A DNA stretch of 57,347 bases, taken from positions 1 through 57,347 of the forward strand of contig JAAUSY010000005.1 of the NCBI GenBank assembly GCA_012032475.1, read 5' to 3'. Below are positions 15,626 to 27,413 of this stretch, piece by piece. Source of the DNA: Chloroflexaceae bacterium (GTDB lineage: Bacteria; Chloroflexota; Chloroflexia; Chloroflexales; Chloroflexaceae). The notes beneath the pieces were generated by a model. It was not told the DNA's origin, made no database searches, and worked only from the letters and a program-made list of their open reading frames with translations. The translations under genes were made by a program, and so were the position numbers. Each line of letters begins with the position of its first letter. Position 1 is the stretch's first letter.

Positions 15626-17713
15626 TTATGGTCGTCCTCCTCCGCTGCCGCCGCCGGGCGGCCCCCCGCCGGGTGGTGGGCCACCGCCGCCGCCGGGGAT
15701 ACGAAGAAGTCCTGGCATCTGACTCCCTCTACTCTCAAGCGTCGGGTTGGCAACGATCTGGTTGCCTTCTTCCAACCCCGATGTGATTTCGGTGTAGGTG
15801 CCGTCTGAGAGGCCGGTTTCGACCACCTGGGGCCGCGGAGACTGGCTCACCGGGTCAACCAGCATGACCGTTTGCTGCTCGCCCTGCGGGATGAGCGCGG
15901 TGCTCGGCACCAGCAGCACATTTTCGACCTTGTTGGCAATGATCTCCAGGTCGGCGGTCATGCCCACTTTGACCCGCGGGTCGTTGTCGGGGAAGCTGAC
16001 CCGCACGCGGTAGGTCACAACGGACGAATCGGTTTCGGCCACCGGCGCAACGTAGGTCACCGTGCCGGCGGCTTCCCACCCGGTCAGGGCGCTGATAGTC
16101 AACTGGACTTCTTGCCCGACGGCAACCTGGGTCACGTCGTTTTCGTTCAGGGTCAGGTCAACGTGCAGCGGGTCGCGGTCTATCACCGTGAAGGCCGCGG
16201 TGGATTCGCCAATGATGCTGCCGGGCACGATGTTCATGGCGATGATGATTCCGTCGAACGGTGCGTCCAGTTCGGCGTTTTCCAGGTCAATTCGCGCCCG
16301 CTCCAGAGCGTTTTCGGCTTTCAGGACGTTCGCTTGCTGGATGCGCAGGTCGGTTTCGGTTGAGGGAGCGGTGAGCTTCTCATACTGCGCCATTGCCTGG
16401 TCCAGACTGGCCTGGGCTGCCTCAATCTCGGCGCTGCTGGCTCCTTCCTGAAGCTGGTAGAAATGCGAAGCAGCCTGGTCAACGGCGGCCTGCCGCTGCA
16501 CGGTGGTGGCGCTGGTTTCGTTCCCCTGGAGCCGCTCCAGGTCAATCCGTGCCTGCTCAACTTCTTCGCGGGCCTGGGTTATCTCCAGAGTGGTTGCGCC
16601 CTGCTGGGCCACGCTCAACTGGACCTCGGCATCGCGCAGGGTGGCTTCGGCGCTGGCAACGCTTTGCTCCGCCTGCTGCACCCCGGTGATCTCGGCCTGG
16701 TGCGCCTGTTCATAGGTCAGCTGTGCGGTTTCGAGCGATTTTTCTGCATCGCGCAGACGAATTTCGGCCTGGCGGAATGCCTCGGCTTCTTCCAGTTCGC
16801 CGTAGTCCGTCAGGGAGGATGGTTGTTGCCCGGCGGCCAACTCGGTTGTCGAAGGCACCGACCCTTTGTCGCTCACTTCCTGGTAGCGCCAGTAGGCCGT
16901 TGAATATTCCGATTGCACCGTCTGGAGGTTCAGGGCAGCCTGTTCCATCTTCTGGTGGGCCTGGGTTTTTTCCTGGCTCAGGCGGTTGCCGGTTTCCTGA
17001 AGGCTCGTCACCGCGCTGTGGTACTGGGTCAGCGCCTGGTCATAGGTGCGCTGCGCCGACGAGAGGTCTTCGGGTTTTGGCCCGGCCAGCAGGTCGTCCA
17101 GTTTGGCCTGGGCCGAGCGCAGCCGCGATTGAGCCACGGCGATATCGTTCTGGGTGCTGGTGAGGTGCTGTTCCAGGCTGGCCTGAGCCGAACGCAGCGA
17201 TGCGGCGGCATCCGCGAGGTCGCTCTCGGTCGCGGTTCCGTTGAGTTTCTGGGCAAGCTGGGCGCGGGCCTGGTCTACGCTAGCCTGGGACGAAGCAAGG
17301 TCCTGCGGGGTAGCGTTGCCTCCCTGGGTTTGCTCCATGGCGGCCTGGGCACTGACCAGGCTGGCTTCGGCATCGGCAACGGTCAGTTCCAGTTCCCGCG
17401 TTTCCAGGCGGGCCAATGGTCGTCCGGCCTGCACGGTGTCGCCCTCTTCGACCAGCACCACTTCGACCCGCCCACCGGTCTGAAAGGGGAGGTCAAGGGT
17501 GTGTTCGGCGGCAACGGTTCCGCTCCCGGATACACTGAGGGCAAGACTGCCGCGGTTGACGGCGACTGTTGCCAGTTCTTCCTGTGCGGTGTCGCTGCGG
17601 CGAAAGAACTGGATGGCTGCGGCCACGATGAGGGCGATGACGAGGATGACCCCACCGGCCACAATCCATCGTTTCCAGCGTGGGCGTTGCGGTGTCGTTG
17701 CTGGTTTCTTCAT
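15626..17713 (-). CDS. MacA-like membrane fusion (periplasmic adaptor) protein
   Basis: HlyD/MacA-type adaptor of 695 aa. The N-terminal helix WIVAGGVILVIALIVAAAI anchors it. A lipoyl half-motif (VEEGDTVQAGRPLARLETRE) is followed by an exceptionally long alpha-helical hairpin (about residues 90-480) with repeated Gln/Ala heptads. The second lipoyl half is APFDGIIIAMNIVPGSIIG, then beta-barrel and membrane-proximal domains, and a Gly/Pro-rich tail. Ordinary MacA is about 370 aa, so the hairpin is nearly doubled. It is first gene of the pump operon. Confidence 0.85.
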   Translation of the reverse strand: MKKPATTPQRPRWKRWIVAGGVILVIALIVAAAIQFFRRSDTAQEELATVAVNRGSLALSVSGSGTVAAEHTLDLPFQTGGRVEVVLVEEGDTVQAGRPLARLETRELELTVADAEASLVSAQAAMEQTQGGNATPQDLASSQASVDQARAQLAQKLNGTATESDLADAAASLRSAQASLEQHLTSTQNDIAVAQSRLRSAQAKLDDLLAGPKPEDLSSAQRTYDQALTQYHSAVTSLQETGNRLSQEKTQAHQKMEQAALNLQTVQSEYSTAYWRYQEVSDKGSVPSTTELAAGQQPSSLTDYGELEEAEAFRQAEIRLRDAEKSLETAQLTYEQAHQAEITGVQQAEQSVASAEATLRDAEVQLSVAQQGATTLEITQAREEVEQARIDLERLQGNETSATTVQRQAAVDQAASHFYQLQEGASSAEIEAAQASLDQAMAQYEKLTAPSTETDLRIQQANVLKAENALERARIDLENAELDAPFDGIIIAMNIVPGSIIGESTAAFTVIDRDPLHVDLTLNENDVTQVAVGQEVQLTISALTGWEAAGTVTYVAPVAETDSSVVTYRVRVSFPDNDPRVKVGMTADLEIIANKVENVLLVPSTALIPQGEQQTVMLVDPVSQSPRPQVVETGLSDGTYTEITSGLEEGNQIVANPTLESRGSQMPGLLRIPGGGGGPPPGGGPPGGGSGGGRP

Positions 17714-17836
17714 CTGGTTAGTTTCCCCTTTCGTTCTTCGTTCCGTGTTCGGGTGAAGGTTCGGAGAACCCCCGGCCCGGCCTGTGGAAGACCTGAGTCC
17801 GCAGACCTGTCCGAAGGTTCCCCTTGCTCGTTGCGA

Positions 17837-18406
17837 TTATCCCACACCGGGTGCTGGTTGTGCCTTGCGCCGACCGGTCAGCAGACCAAACCCTTTCCGT
17901 ATGGCGAAGACGATGAGAATGACCAGCGCGATGATGCCAAGGTTCTTTGCCAGACCAGGCAGGGCCCGGGCGAGGGAAAATCCTTCATCTCCCCTGGTTC
18001 GCATCTGGGGTTCCCCTGCGAAGGTTCCGGGGAATGCATCTGCTCCATCTTCGGTCCCCGTTAATCCTCCTCTTTCGCCGGTTTCGCCCGTTGCGCCGAT
18101 TTCACCGATTTCGCCGGTTCTCTCATGCGGTGGGTGCCGGTCGCCAAACCTCCGCCCGGAACCTTCGCCGCTCCATTCGCCGCCTGGAAAGAACTCGCGG
18201 CCTTCGTGGCTGATTGTCCCGTCCTCACCGGTGCCTGTGCCCAGTCCCATACCCACCGGTGGTGGTCCGTGCCCTTCCTGGTGCGAGGCGAGCGACTGCG
18301 CGAGTGAAGTTTGGGCGAAGAGGGCGATTCCTCCGACGACCAGGCCAGCTACCAGCAGGATGATGAGGGTGCGAATAATGGTCCGTATTACCATCGTCAT
18401 AGTCAT
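17837..18406 (-). CDS. Two-helix membrane protein with Gly-rich linker
   Basis: Not recognised. An N-terminal helix (IRTLIILLVAGLVVGGIALF) could be a signal anchor. About 100 residues rich in Gly, Glu and His follow, including a collagen-like GEIGEIGATGETGE run. A second helix (LGIIALVILIVFAI) and a basic tail complete it. AGGAG lies just before a cluster of in-frame ATGs (18406, 18400); the true start is one of these. It lies between the DUF4405 protein and the pump genes. Confidence 0.55.
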   Translation of the reverse strand: MTMTMVIRTIIRTLIILLVAGLVVGGIALFAQTSLAQSLASHQEGHGPPPVGMGLGTGTGEDGTISHEGREFFPGGEWSGEGSGRRFGDRHPPHERTGEIGEIGATGETGERGGLTGTEDGADAFPGTFAGEPQMRTRGDEGFSLARALPGLAKNLGIIALVILIVFAIRKGFGLLTGRRKAQPAPGVG

Positions 18407-18496
18407 GATCTCCTGTTCTATTCTATCACTCACTTCCGTAACGAGGGTGCGTGACGGTTGATGATGCTCCGTCAGTTCAGTAACGTTCTGCAACGG

Positions 18497-19132
18497 TTAT
18501 TCGGCAGATACCGGCTCTCCGAGATGAGGCGTGGGTGCCTCGCTGGCGGGTGTGGCTGCTTTGCGACTGCTCTTCCACTTGCGGGGGATCGACACCCACT
18601 GCTTGACGGTGTTGACCACCCAGGTCCAGTGCAGCGCGAGGTGCAGGGCGACCAGGCCAAGGGATACGTCGGCTGCAAAGCTGTGGAGCCAGTGCCAGAA
18701 CATGTCCCGGCTGGCGGTGATGCCAAAGAGCGGCAGCACACTGCGTGACATCATCAGCCCACTGAAAAGAACCGCGGTAAACGAAACAAACAACGCCACA
18801 CCTACGAGATAGTTGAGGCGAATCTCCCCCCCGATTTGCTGGAGGAAACGCCTCCCAAAGGCGATAATCCACTTCCAGTGCAAGAGCAGGTGGGCAATCA
18901 GGGCGACGCCCATCGTGACCCCGACCCACTCGTGGATAGTCGTGCCGGTCGCGTGGGCTTCATATACCAGGAGAAAGGCCAGCAGCAAGCCGATATCCAG
19001 CAGCAGGTTGGTTTTGATTGCGCCGCTTAGACGGTGTGCTGGTTTCTGAACGGGTGTCTTCGGGTCCAGGTTTGGGTCCAGGTTTGGGTCCAGGTTTACC
19101 ATGTTCGTGTCCGTGTCCGTAGTTGTCTTCAT
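18497..19132 (-). CDS. DUF4405-like, cytochrome-b-like membrane protein
   Basis: Four membrane helices with paired histidines (HEWVG, HLLLHWKW, FWHWLHS, HLALHWTW), resembling DUF4405 and cytochrome b561-type proteins, so heme binding and electron transfer are plausible. AAGGAG lies 9 nt before the ATG at 19132, which decides the start over 19153. The N-terminus contains NLDPNLDPNLDP from a 12-bp tandem repeat. The C-terminus is a basic, Pro/Ala-rich tail. Confidence 0.7.
   Translation of the reverse strand: MKTTTDTDTNMVNLDPNLDPNLDPKTPVQKPAHRLSGAIKTNLLLDIGLLLAFLLVYEAHATGTTIHEWVGVTMGVALIAHLLLHWKWIIAFGRRFLQQIGGEIRLNYLVGVALFVSFTAVLFSGLMMSRSVLPLFGITASRDMFWHWLHSFAADVSLGLVALHLALHWTWVVNTVKQWVSIPRKWKSSRKAATPASEAPTPHLGEPVSAE
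19062..19097. repeat. 12-bp tandem repeat, three exact copies
   Basis: GGGTCCAGGTTT occurs three times in succession inside the DUF4405-like coding region and encodes the NLDP repeats. Copy-number change would keep the frame. Confidence 0.85.
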
Positions 19133-19314
19133 AGGTGATAGCTCCTTGCTCATTCTATCTGTACCATCTCTCTCTATTCAGTCTCTTCTGCGGGTTTCTG
19201 GTTACGAGAACGTCATTTCAACGTTCCTGCCACAGTGTACGGCACGGATGTGGAGAAAATATGGAGAAGGTATGCCTATCGAGTGGAGGATGGATTGGAA
19301 AAAGATTGGGACCG

Positions 19315-19342
19315 GGAGGGGCGCACAGCGCTGTGCCCCTCC
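19315..19342 (-). terminator. Hairpin terminator of sat-cysC
   Basis: GGAGGGG(CG)CACAG pairs with CTGTGCCCCTCC across a 2-nt centre with one small bulge. On the minus strand it is followed about 12 nt later by a T-run (CTTTTTCC). It begins about 45 nt past the sat-cysC stop. Confidence 0.6.
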
Positions 19343-19385
19343 GTCCGTGGTGGTCTGGTCCGTCCAGTCCCGGTCCATTGTCAAG

Positions 19386-21475
<2,090 letters not shown>

Positions 21476-24389
21476 ATGACCGATTCGTATGGTTTCACCT
21501 GTGTTCGGGACGAGTATCTTGCGGAACTAACCAGCCGTGCGCGGCTTTTTCGGCACCTGCGGACCGGAGCCGAGGTGTTGTCGCTTGAGAACGATGAGGA
21601 CAACAAGGTCTTTGGTATCACCTTTCGGACGCCACCGCGGGACTCGACGGGGGTGGCCCACATTGTGGAACATGCGGTCCTGTGCGGGTCGCGGAAATAT
21701 CCAGTCAAAGAGCCGTTTGTCGAATTGTTGAAAGGCTCCCTCAAAACATTTCTCAATGCCTTTACCTATCCAGATAAGACGTGCTATCCGGTTGCCAGCC
21801 AGAATTTGAAGGATTTCTACCATTTGATAGAGGTCTATCTCGATGCAGTTTTCTACCCACGTATCACTCCGTCCATCTTTCAGCAGGAGGGTTGGCACTA
21901 TGAACTGGAGCACGCGGATGATCCGCTCATCTTCAAGGGGGTGGTGTTCAATGAGATGAAGGGGGCATATAGTTCGCCGGAGCGGGTTTTGAGCGAGTAT
22001 GGGCGGCAGGCTATCTTCCCCGATGTGACCTATGGCGTTTCGTCGGGGGGCACCCCGCCATATTCCAGACCTGACCTATGAGCAGTTCCGGACGTTCCAC
22101 CAGACGCACTACCACCCGTCGAATGCGCGGATTTTCTTCTATGGCAACGATGACCCGACCGAGCGGTTGCACCTGCTCCATGGGTATCTGAAAGATTTCG
22201 AGCCGATTGAGGTGGATTCGTCGGTAGGGGTGCAGCCGCGCTTTGAGCGCCCGGATAGCATCGTGCGGTTTTATCCGGTTGACTCGGATAGTCCCCGCGA
22301 GAAGCAGAACCGGCTGACGGTGACATGGCTGCTGCGCGAGACCGGCGACCCGTTCGTTGACCTGTCGTTCCATATCCTCGAACATATGCTCATCGGGACG
22401 ATTGCTTCTCCGCTGCGGCGGGCATTGATTGAGTCGGGGTTGGGCGAGGACCTGGCCGGGGATGGGATGACCCTTGGGATGCGTCAGGCTTTTTTCTCCA
22501 TCGGGCTGAGGAATATTGCCAGCACGGATGCGGAGGCGGTGGAGACGCTTATTATGCAGACGCTGCGGGAGATGGTCCAGGCGGGGATTGAGGCGGAGAC
22601 GATTGAGGCGGCGCTCAATACGGTGGAGTTTGCCCTTCGGGAAAATAATACCGGGGCGTATCCCCGTGGGTTGGCGGTGATGCTTCGGGCGCTCGATACC
22701 TGGTTGTACGATGGTGACCCGCTGGCGCTCCTGGCGTGGGAAGCGCCGATGCGGGCGATTAAGGCGCGTCTGGAGGCGGGGGAGCGCTATTTTGAGGCGC
22801 TGATTGAGCACGATTTGCTCGATAATCCGCACCGCGTGACGCTGCTGCTTCAGCCAGACCCGGAGCTGGGGCCGCACGAGGCTGAGGAGGAGCGCGCCCG
22901 GCTGGAGCAGGTGCGGGCGGCGATGAGTCCTGCGGAGGTTCAGGCGGTGGTTGAAACCACGCGTGAGTTGAAGCGGTGGCAGGAGACGCCCGACTCGCCC
23001 GAAGCGCTGGCAACTATTCCCCGGCTGCGGGTGGCAGACCTGGACCGGCAGAATAAGACAATTCCGCTGGTGCTGTCTGAGCAGCAGGAGACGACCATAC
23101 TCACGCACGATCTCCATACGAATGGTATTCTCTATCTAGACATGGGGTTTAATCTCTGGGGGTTGCCCCAGGATTTGTTGCCCTATACGCGACTGTTCGG
23201 GCGGGCTTTGCGCGAGATGGGTACGGACCGCGAGGATTATTCCGAGTTTGCCCGCCGTATCAGCCGCAAGACCGGGGGGATTTCGTCTCGCCCGATGAGC
23301 ACGATGACCTGCGATGGGACCTGTACGGCCTGGCTTTTTGTGCGGGCGAAGGCAATGATGCACCAGGTGGACGATTTGCTGGATATTGTGCGGGCGATGC
23401 TGCTGACGGTGCGGCTCGATAATCGGGAGCGGTTTGAGGCCATGGTTCTTGAGGCCAAGGCCCGCGAGGAATCGCGCTTGATTCCCTATGGGAGCGGGGT
23501 GGTCAATACGCGTCTGCGCTCGTTCTTCAATGAGGCCGATTGGGTGAGTGAACAGACTGAGGGGGTCAGCTATCTCTTTTTCTTGCGCCAGCTTGCGCAG
23601 GAGGTGAAGCGTGACTGGCCGGGCGTTCTGGCGAAGCTGGAGCGCATCCGGACAATTCTGGTGAATCGGCGGGCGATGCTCTGGAATGTGACTCTGGATG
23701 AAACGCTCTGGCACCGGGTGATGCCGCGGTTCGAGGCGTTGTTGGCAGCGCTCCCGGTTGCGCCGGTGGCTGCACCGCCGTGGTCGCCATCGTATGGCCG
23801 GGGGGCTGAGGGGCTGACCATTCCTTCCCAGGTCAATTATGTTGGGAAAGCGATGAATCTGTTTCGGGCAGGCTATACGCTGCACGGTTCGCTTGAGGCT
23901 ATGACTGGCTATCTCCGCATGTCCTGGCTCTGGGATCAGATACGGGTGCAGGGTGGGGCGTATACGAGTTCGTGCCTGTTCGACCCGCGTTCGGGGGTGT
24001 TGAGCTTTGTTTCGTATCGCGACCCGAACTTGCTGGCGTCGCTCGATGTGTATGACCGCGCTGGCGAGTTTTTGCGCCAGTCGCCTCCGGATGATGCGGA
24101 GGTTGCGAACAATATCATTGGCGGCATTGGCAAGATGGATGCGTATCAGCTTCCGGATGCGAAGGGGTATACTTCGATGGTGCGCTATCTGGTGGGTGAA
24201 ACGGATGAGATGCGCCAGCACCGACGAGAGGAACTGCTTGCAACGACGGCGACCGATTTCCGGGCTTTTGCCGAAGTGCTGGACCATCTGAGGGATGAGG
24301 GCGTGGTCGTGGTGCTTGGTTCACCAGAGGCTGTTGGCCGGGCGAACGAGGCCAGGCCGGGCTTGCTGACGCCGCTCAAGGTGCTGTGA
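21476..24389 (+). CDS. Presequence-protease-like M16C metallopeptidase (frameshifted)
   Basis: Zinc peptidase of the PreP/CYM1 type, about 970 aa once joined. The frame from 21476 carries HIVEH (inverted zinc motif HxxEH) and VVFNEMKGAYSS with the third ligand Glu. It breaks at about 22055 after YGVSSGG. The next frame continues RHIPDLTYEQFRTFHQTHYHPSNARIFFYG, as in PreP. One base is missing in the ACCCCG run. The C-terminal half has IRVQGGAYTSS, the substrate-contacting Arg/Tyr. The start at 21476 follows GAGAGGA. Length after repair matches the family, so the gene is probably intact in the organism. Confidence 0.85.
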
Positions 24390-24396
24390 TGTTGGT

Positions 24397-24441
24397 GATG
24401 CGTGATGCGTGATGCGTGGATGCGTGGATGCGTGGATGCGT
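24397..24441. repeat. 7/8-bp tandem repeat (GATGCGT) after the protease gene
   Basis: Units of GATGCGT and GATGCGTG occur six times in succession, starting 8 bp past the protease stop codon. Confidence 0.85.
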
Positions 24442-24516
24442 AACAAGCCTCAAGACGGTGTTCAGGGGGAACGTTATCACCCGTATTTGGTGTGACTGAT
24501 GTGAGGAGCGGTGTTT

Positions 24517-25470
24517 ATGAAATATAAGGACTATTATCAGATTCTTGGGGTTGAGCGCGGGGCAAACGAGCAGGAGATTAAGCAGGCGTATCGGAAGCTG
24601 GCCCGCCAGTATCACCCGGATATAAATCCGGGTGATACTGAGGCGGAGGCTCGGTTTAAGGATATTAACGAGGCATATCAGGTGTTGTCTGACAAGGAGA
24701 AGCGCGAGAAGTATGACCGGTTCGGGCAGGACTGGCAGCAGTATCAGCAGACCGGCGAGGCAGGTGGGTTCGATTGGGGTGGTTCTGGCGGCTTCGGTGG
24801 TTTTGGTGGTGCGGGTAGTCCAGGGGGGTTCAGCGATTTCTTTGAGGCGTTGTTCGGGTCTATGGGACGGGGCGGGACGCGTTCGTATAGTCCTGGTCCT
24901 TCTGGGGCAGGCGGCTTCGGGTTGCGGATGGACGGACAGGATATTGAGCAGCCGGTGGATGTGACGCTGGAGGAGGCTTTCCTGGGGACGCAGCGCCGGG
25001 TGCAGTTGAGCGGGGCGGATGGGACGCCACAGGTCATTACGGTGAAGATACCGCCCGGTGTGGATACGAATCGCCGTATCCGCATTGCTGGCCGGGGCGG
25101 GCCAGGGATGGGGGGTGGGAGGAGCGGCGATCTGTATCTGGTGGTGCGGGTGCTGCCACATGCTCATTTTGAGCGTGAGGGGAATGATTTGCGGGTGCGG
25201 GTTGAGACGGATGTGTATGTGCTGTTGCTTGGGGGGGAGGTCCGTATTCCGACGATTGATGGGAAGACGCTGACGCTGAAGATTCCGCCTGAGACGCAGA
25301 ATGGGCGGGTGTTTCGTTTGAATGGGCAGGGGATGCCTTTGATGGAGCGGGGCGACCGGCGCGGAGATTTGCATGCTACGGTGGTGGCTCGTTTGCCCAC
25401 CAATCTGTCACTGCGCGAGCGGGAGTTGTTTGAGGAGTTGCAGCGGATACGGGAGGAGCGGGCGCATTGA
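24517..25470 (+). CDS. DnaJ-class co-chaperone (CbpA-like)
   Basis: J-domain at residues 3-70 with the HPD motif ([11 protein letters not shown]) and [13 protein letters not shown] long Gly/Phe-rich linker follows, then two beta-barrel C-terminal substrate-binding domains ([16 protein letters not shown] and [20 protein letters not shown]). It lacks the Cys-rich zinc-finger domain of DnaJ, so it is CbpA-type, about 317 aa. The ATG at 24517 has GAGGAG 9 nt upstream; GTG at 24511 is too close to that site. It is probably an Hsp70 partner. Confidence 0.9.
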   Translation: MKYKDYYQILGVERGANEQEIKQAYRKLARQYHPDINPGDTEAEARFKDINEAYQVLSDKEKREKYDRFGQDWQQYQQTGEAGGFDWGGSGGFGGFGGAGSPGGFSDFFEALFGSMGRGGTRSYSPGPSGAGGFGLRMDGQDIEQPVDVTLEEAFLGTQRRVQLSGADGTPQVITVKIPPGVDTNRRIRIAGRGGPGMGGGRSGDLYLVVRVLPHAHFEREGNDLRVRVETDVYVLLLGGEVRIPTIDGKTLTLKIPPETQNGRVFRLNGQGMPLMERGDRRGDLHATVVARLPTNLSLRERELFEELQRIREERAH

Positions 25471-25496
25471 TGGGCAATCGGGAGGTATGTTATACT
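25467..25496 (+). promoter_or_regulatory. Promoter for the DsrE-like gene
   Basis: -35 TTGATG (25467-25472), an 18-bp spacer and -10 TATACT (25491-25496) with a TG two bases ahead. It overlaps the stop codon of the DnaJ-like gene and lies 65 nt before the DsrE-like start. Confidence 0.55.
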
Positions 25497-25560
25497 GAGG
25501 GCGGTATCGTCTGGTACCAGGTGAAGGTAAGGAAGTGAAGGATAAGGGGGAAAAGTAGCG

Positions 25561-25920
25561 ATGTCCAGGATTCTCCTGAATGTCTCGCATGGTATAGACA
25601 TTCCGGACCGACCGTCGGCTGCGTTTACGCTGGCAACCGCGGCGATTGCCGCAGAACATGAGACCGTTGTGTCGCTCACTATCGAAGGGGTGTACCTTGC
25701 TCAGAAGGGATATAGCGATGCCATTCATGCCCCACCGTTCGAGAGGCTGAAAGATCTCATGGACCTGTTTCTTGAGGGTGGGGGCAAGCTCTGGGTTTGC
25801 CAGAAGTGTATGAAACGGCGTTCCATTTCGCCGGATAGCCTGATACCCGGCAGCGAGGTAGTCAGCGCGACCCGTGTGATCGAGTTTGTCGCGCCGGGGA
25901 TTTCGGTGCTATCGTTCTAA
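25561..25920 (+). CDS. DsrE-family protein
   Basis: A 119-aa protein with the DsrE/TusD-like alpha/beta fold. It opens with a strand (RILLNVSHG), has an Ala-rich helix (AAFTLATAAIAA) and a central strand, and carries WVCQKCMKRR, a CxxC where family members hold sulfur-carrying cysteines. It could take part in sulfur transfer, but members with unknown roles are common. It is monocistronic and convergent with the phage module. Confidence 0.7.
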   Translation: MSRILLNVSHGIDIPDRPSAAFTLATAAIAAEHETVVSLTIEGVYLAQKGYSDAIHAPPFERLKDLMDLFLEGGGKLWVCQKCMKRRSISPDSLIPGSEVVSATRVIEFVAPGISVLSF

Positions 25921-25959
25921 TCATCACGCAGTTGGGCGGGGCGACGGGATTGGGGAGCA

Positions 25960-27324
25960 TCAGGGAAGGACCCGCAGCTCCCCGCCTGCTGCCACATGCA
26001 GCGTACCTGCGACGGTGTAGCGGCCATACACGACGAGTTGCCCGCTAGCGGGGATGAGGACGAATTCTCCCGCGGGCACGCCGGTCTGCTGCACCTGCTG
26101 GAAAACGTGCTCTGTCTCCGAGGCTTCCGCACCGCGGGACAGCCGGGTTGCCCCCGTGCCCGACCGCTCCAGGACGAGGTCTGCGGTGACCTTCTCGCCA
26201 TCCCGTGTCACCGACACCTGCACCTGCTCTACGCGGCAGGTCATCACTTCTCCGCCAAATTCTGCGGTCACGCGGTCGCCAAAGCGCCAGTGGACGCCAT
26301 AGAGCGCTGCGGGGCGGCTGACAACCCGCGCCGAAAAAGTGTCGGCGGGTTGGCCCGCCTGCAATCGGGCGTGGCCTTCGTCGGTCAAGCCCGTCGTTAC
26401 CGCCACCTGCCGGGCGTCGTGCAGTGTCTCGCGCCGGCCAAACGGCACCAGCGCGGCCCGTGCGGTGTCGGTCACTTCCACCACCTCCCGTGCTGCTCGG
26501 GCCCCCTGCCCGGCGACATAGACTGCCGTGACTTCTTCGCGCCACTCCACCGACCGCACCACATCGGTCAGGGTGCCCATTTCGACGCTCAGCACCACCG
26601 GCTCCATCCCGCGGCTGTTGCTGCGGCTGTGGTCGGTGCCGCGCACCTGGGCATAGGTCTCAAACCGGAGCGTGGCGGGGGTGGGAGCTACCACATCGAA
26701 GAAGATTGGCCCACCTGCCTCGGCGCTGGCCTCGGCAAGCTCTTGCAACACCGTCAGCACGTTCCGCCAGGCAAAGGCTTTCGATAGGGTGGCTCCTGCG
26801 CTGCGGTCTTCCCCGGCGGGGGGCACGGTGAGCCAGGCGCTCACATCTCGTCCGGCTCCTGACTCGCTCCCGAAGTTCTCCCGAACGATGGCCCGCATGA
26901 GGTTGTCAGCCGGGCCGCTCTTTTGTGCCTGGACGCTCCCCGCAGCGAAGGCCACGACGCGCCGGCTGAGCAGGGAGATGGCGGGTTCGGCATAGACGAT
27001 GAGCACCCGTTCGCCCTTGCTCATCACGCGCCGCACCACCTGTGAAATGAACCACACCGTCTCGGTGTCCAGTTCGAGCAATCCCCCATCAACCGACCGC
27101 CACACCTCCAGCCGGTAGTCGCGCTGGAACAGACGAACCAGGGATGGGGGCAGGCTTGGCAGCGCCAGCGTGAGCGTGAAAGGGTAGGATACTCTGCCAA
27201 ACAGTCCAACCCCGAAGCCCGGATCATTTACCCGCCGCCGATATTCCAACCGGACGAAGCGGTCCAGAACGGCAACCCGCTCGCCGGTCGGTGAGGAAAG
27301 CCATATCGAATAGTTTGTGGTCAT
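25960..27324 (-). CDS. Phage tail protein, siphovirus Gp37-like
   Basis: A 454-aa structural protein resembling the ReqiPepy6 Gp37-like tail family of siphoviruses. It opens with a segment describing a local property (SIWLSSPTGERVAVLDRFVRL) and has an internal FISQVVRRVMSKGERVLIVY block. A middle domain follows (VLQELAEASAEAGGPIFFDV), then a beta-rich end (GDRVTAEFGGEVMTCRVEQV). It is the last gene of the minus-strand phage module. Assignment is from overall pattern, not a catalytic motif. Confidence 0.6.
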   Translation of the reverse strand: MTTNYSIWLSSPTGERVAVLDRFVRLEYRRRVNDPGFGVGLFGRVSYPFTLTLALPSLPPSLVRLFQRDYRLEVWRSVDGGLLELDTETVWFISQVVRRVMSKGERVLIVYAEPAISLLSRRVVAFAAGSVQAQKSGPADNLMRAIVRENFGSESGAGRDVSAWLTVPPAGEDRSAGATLSKAFAWRNVLTVLQELAEASAEAGGPIFFDVVAPTPATLRFETYAQVRGTDHSRSNSRGMEPVVLSVEMGTLTDVVRSVEWREEVTAVYVAGQGARAAREVVEVTDTARAALVPFGRRETLHDARQVAVTTGLTDEGHARLQAGQPADTFSARVVSRPAALYGVHWRFGDRVTAEFGGEVMTCRVEQVQVSVTRDGEKVTADLVLERSGTGATRLSRGAEASETEHVFQQVQQTGVPAGEFVLIPASGQLVVYGRYTVAGTLHVAAGGELRVLP

Positions 27325-27413
27325 TTTTTCCCTGCCCCTTCTTTCCTTTCTTTCCCGCGGCTCATCAAACCTTCTTCGCTGCCTTATGCCTTATGCCACA
27401 CTCCTCGCGGATA

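Noticed and set aside
16913-18064. 383-codon frame opposite the MacA-like gene
   Set aside because: Antisense to a convincing adaptor gene; no motif.
22011-25374. Three long minus-strand frames opposite the M16C protease and DnaJ-like genes
   Set aside because: Composition rich in Arg/His/Pro/Gln, typical of antisense frames in GC-rich genes.
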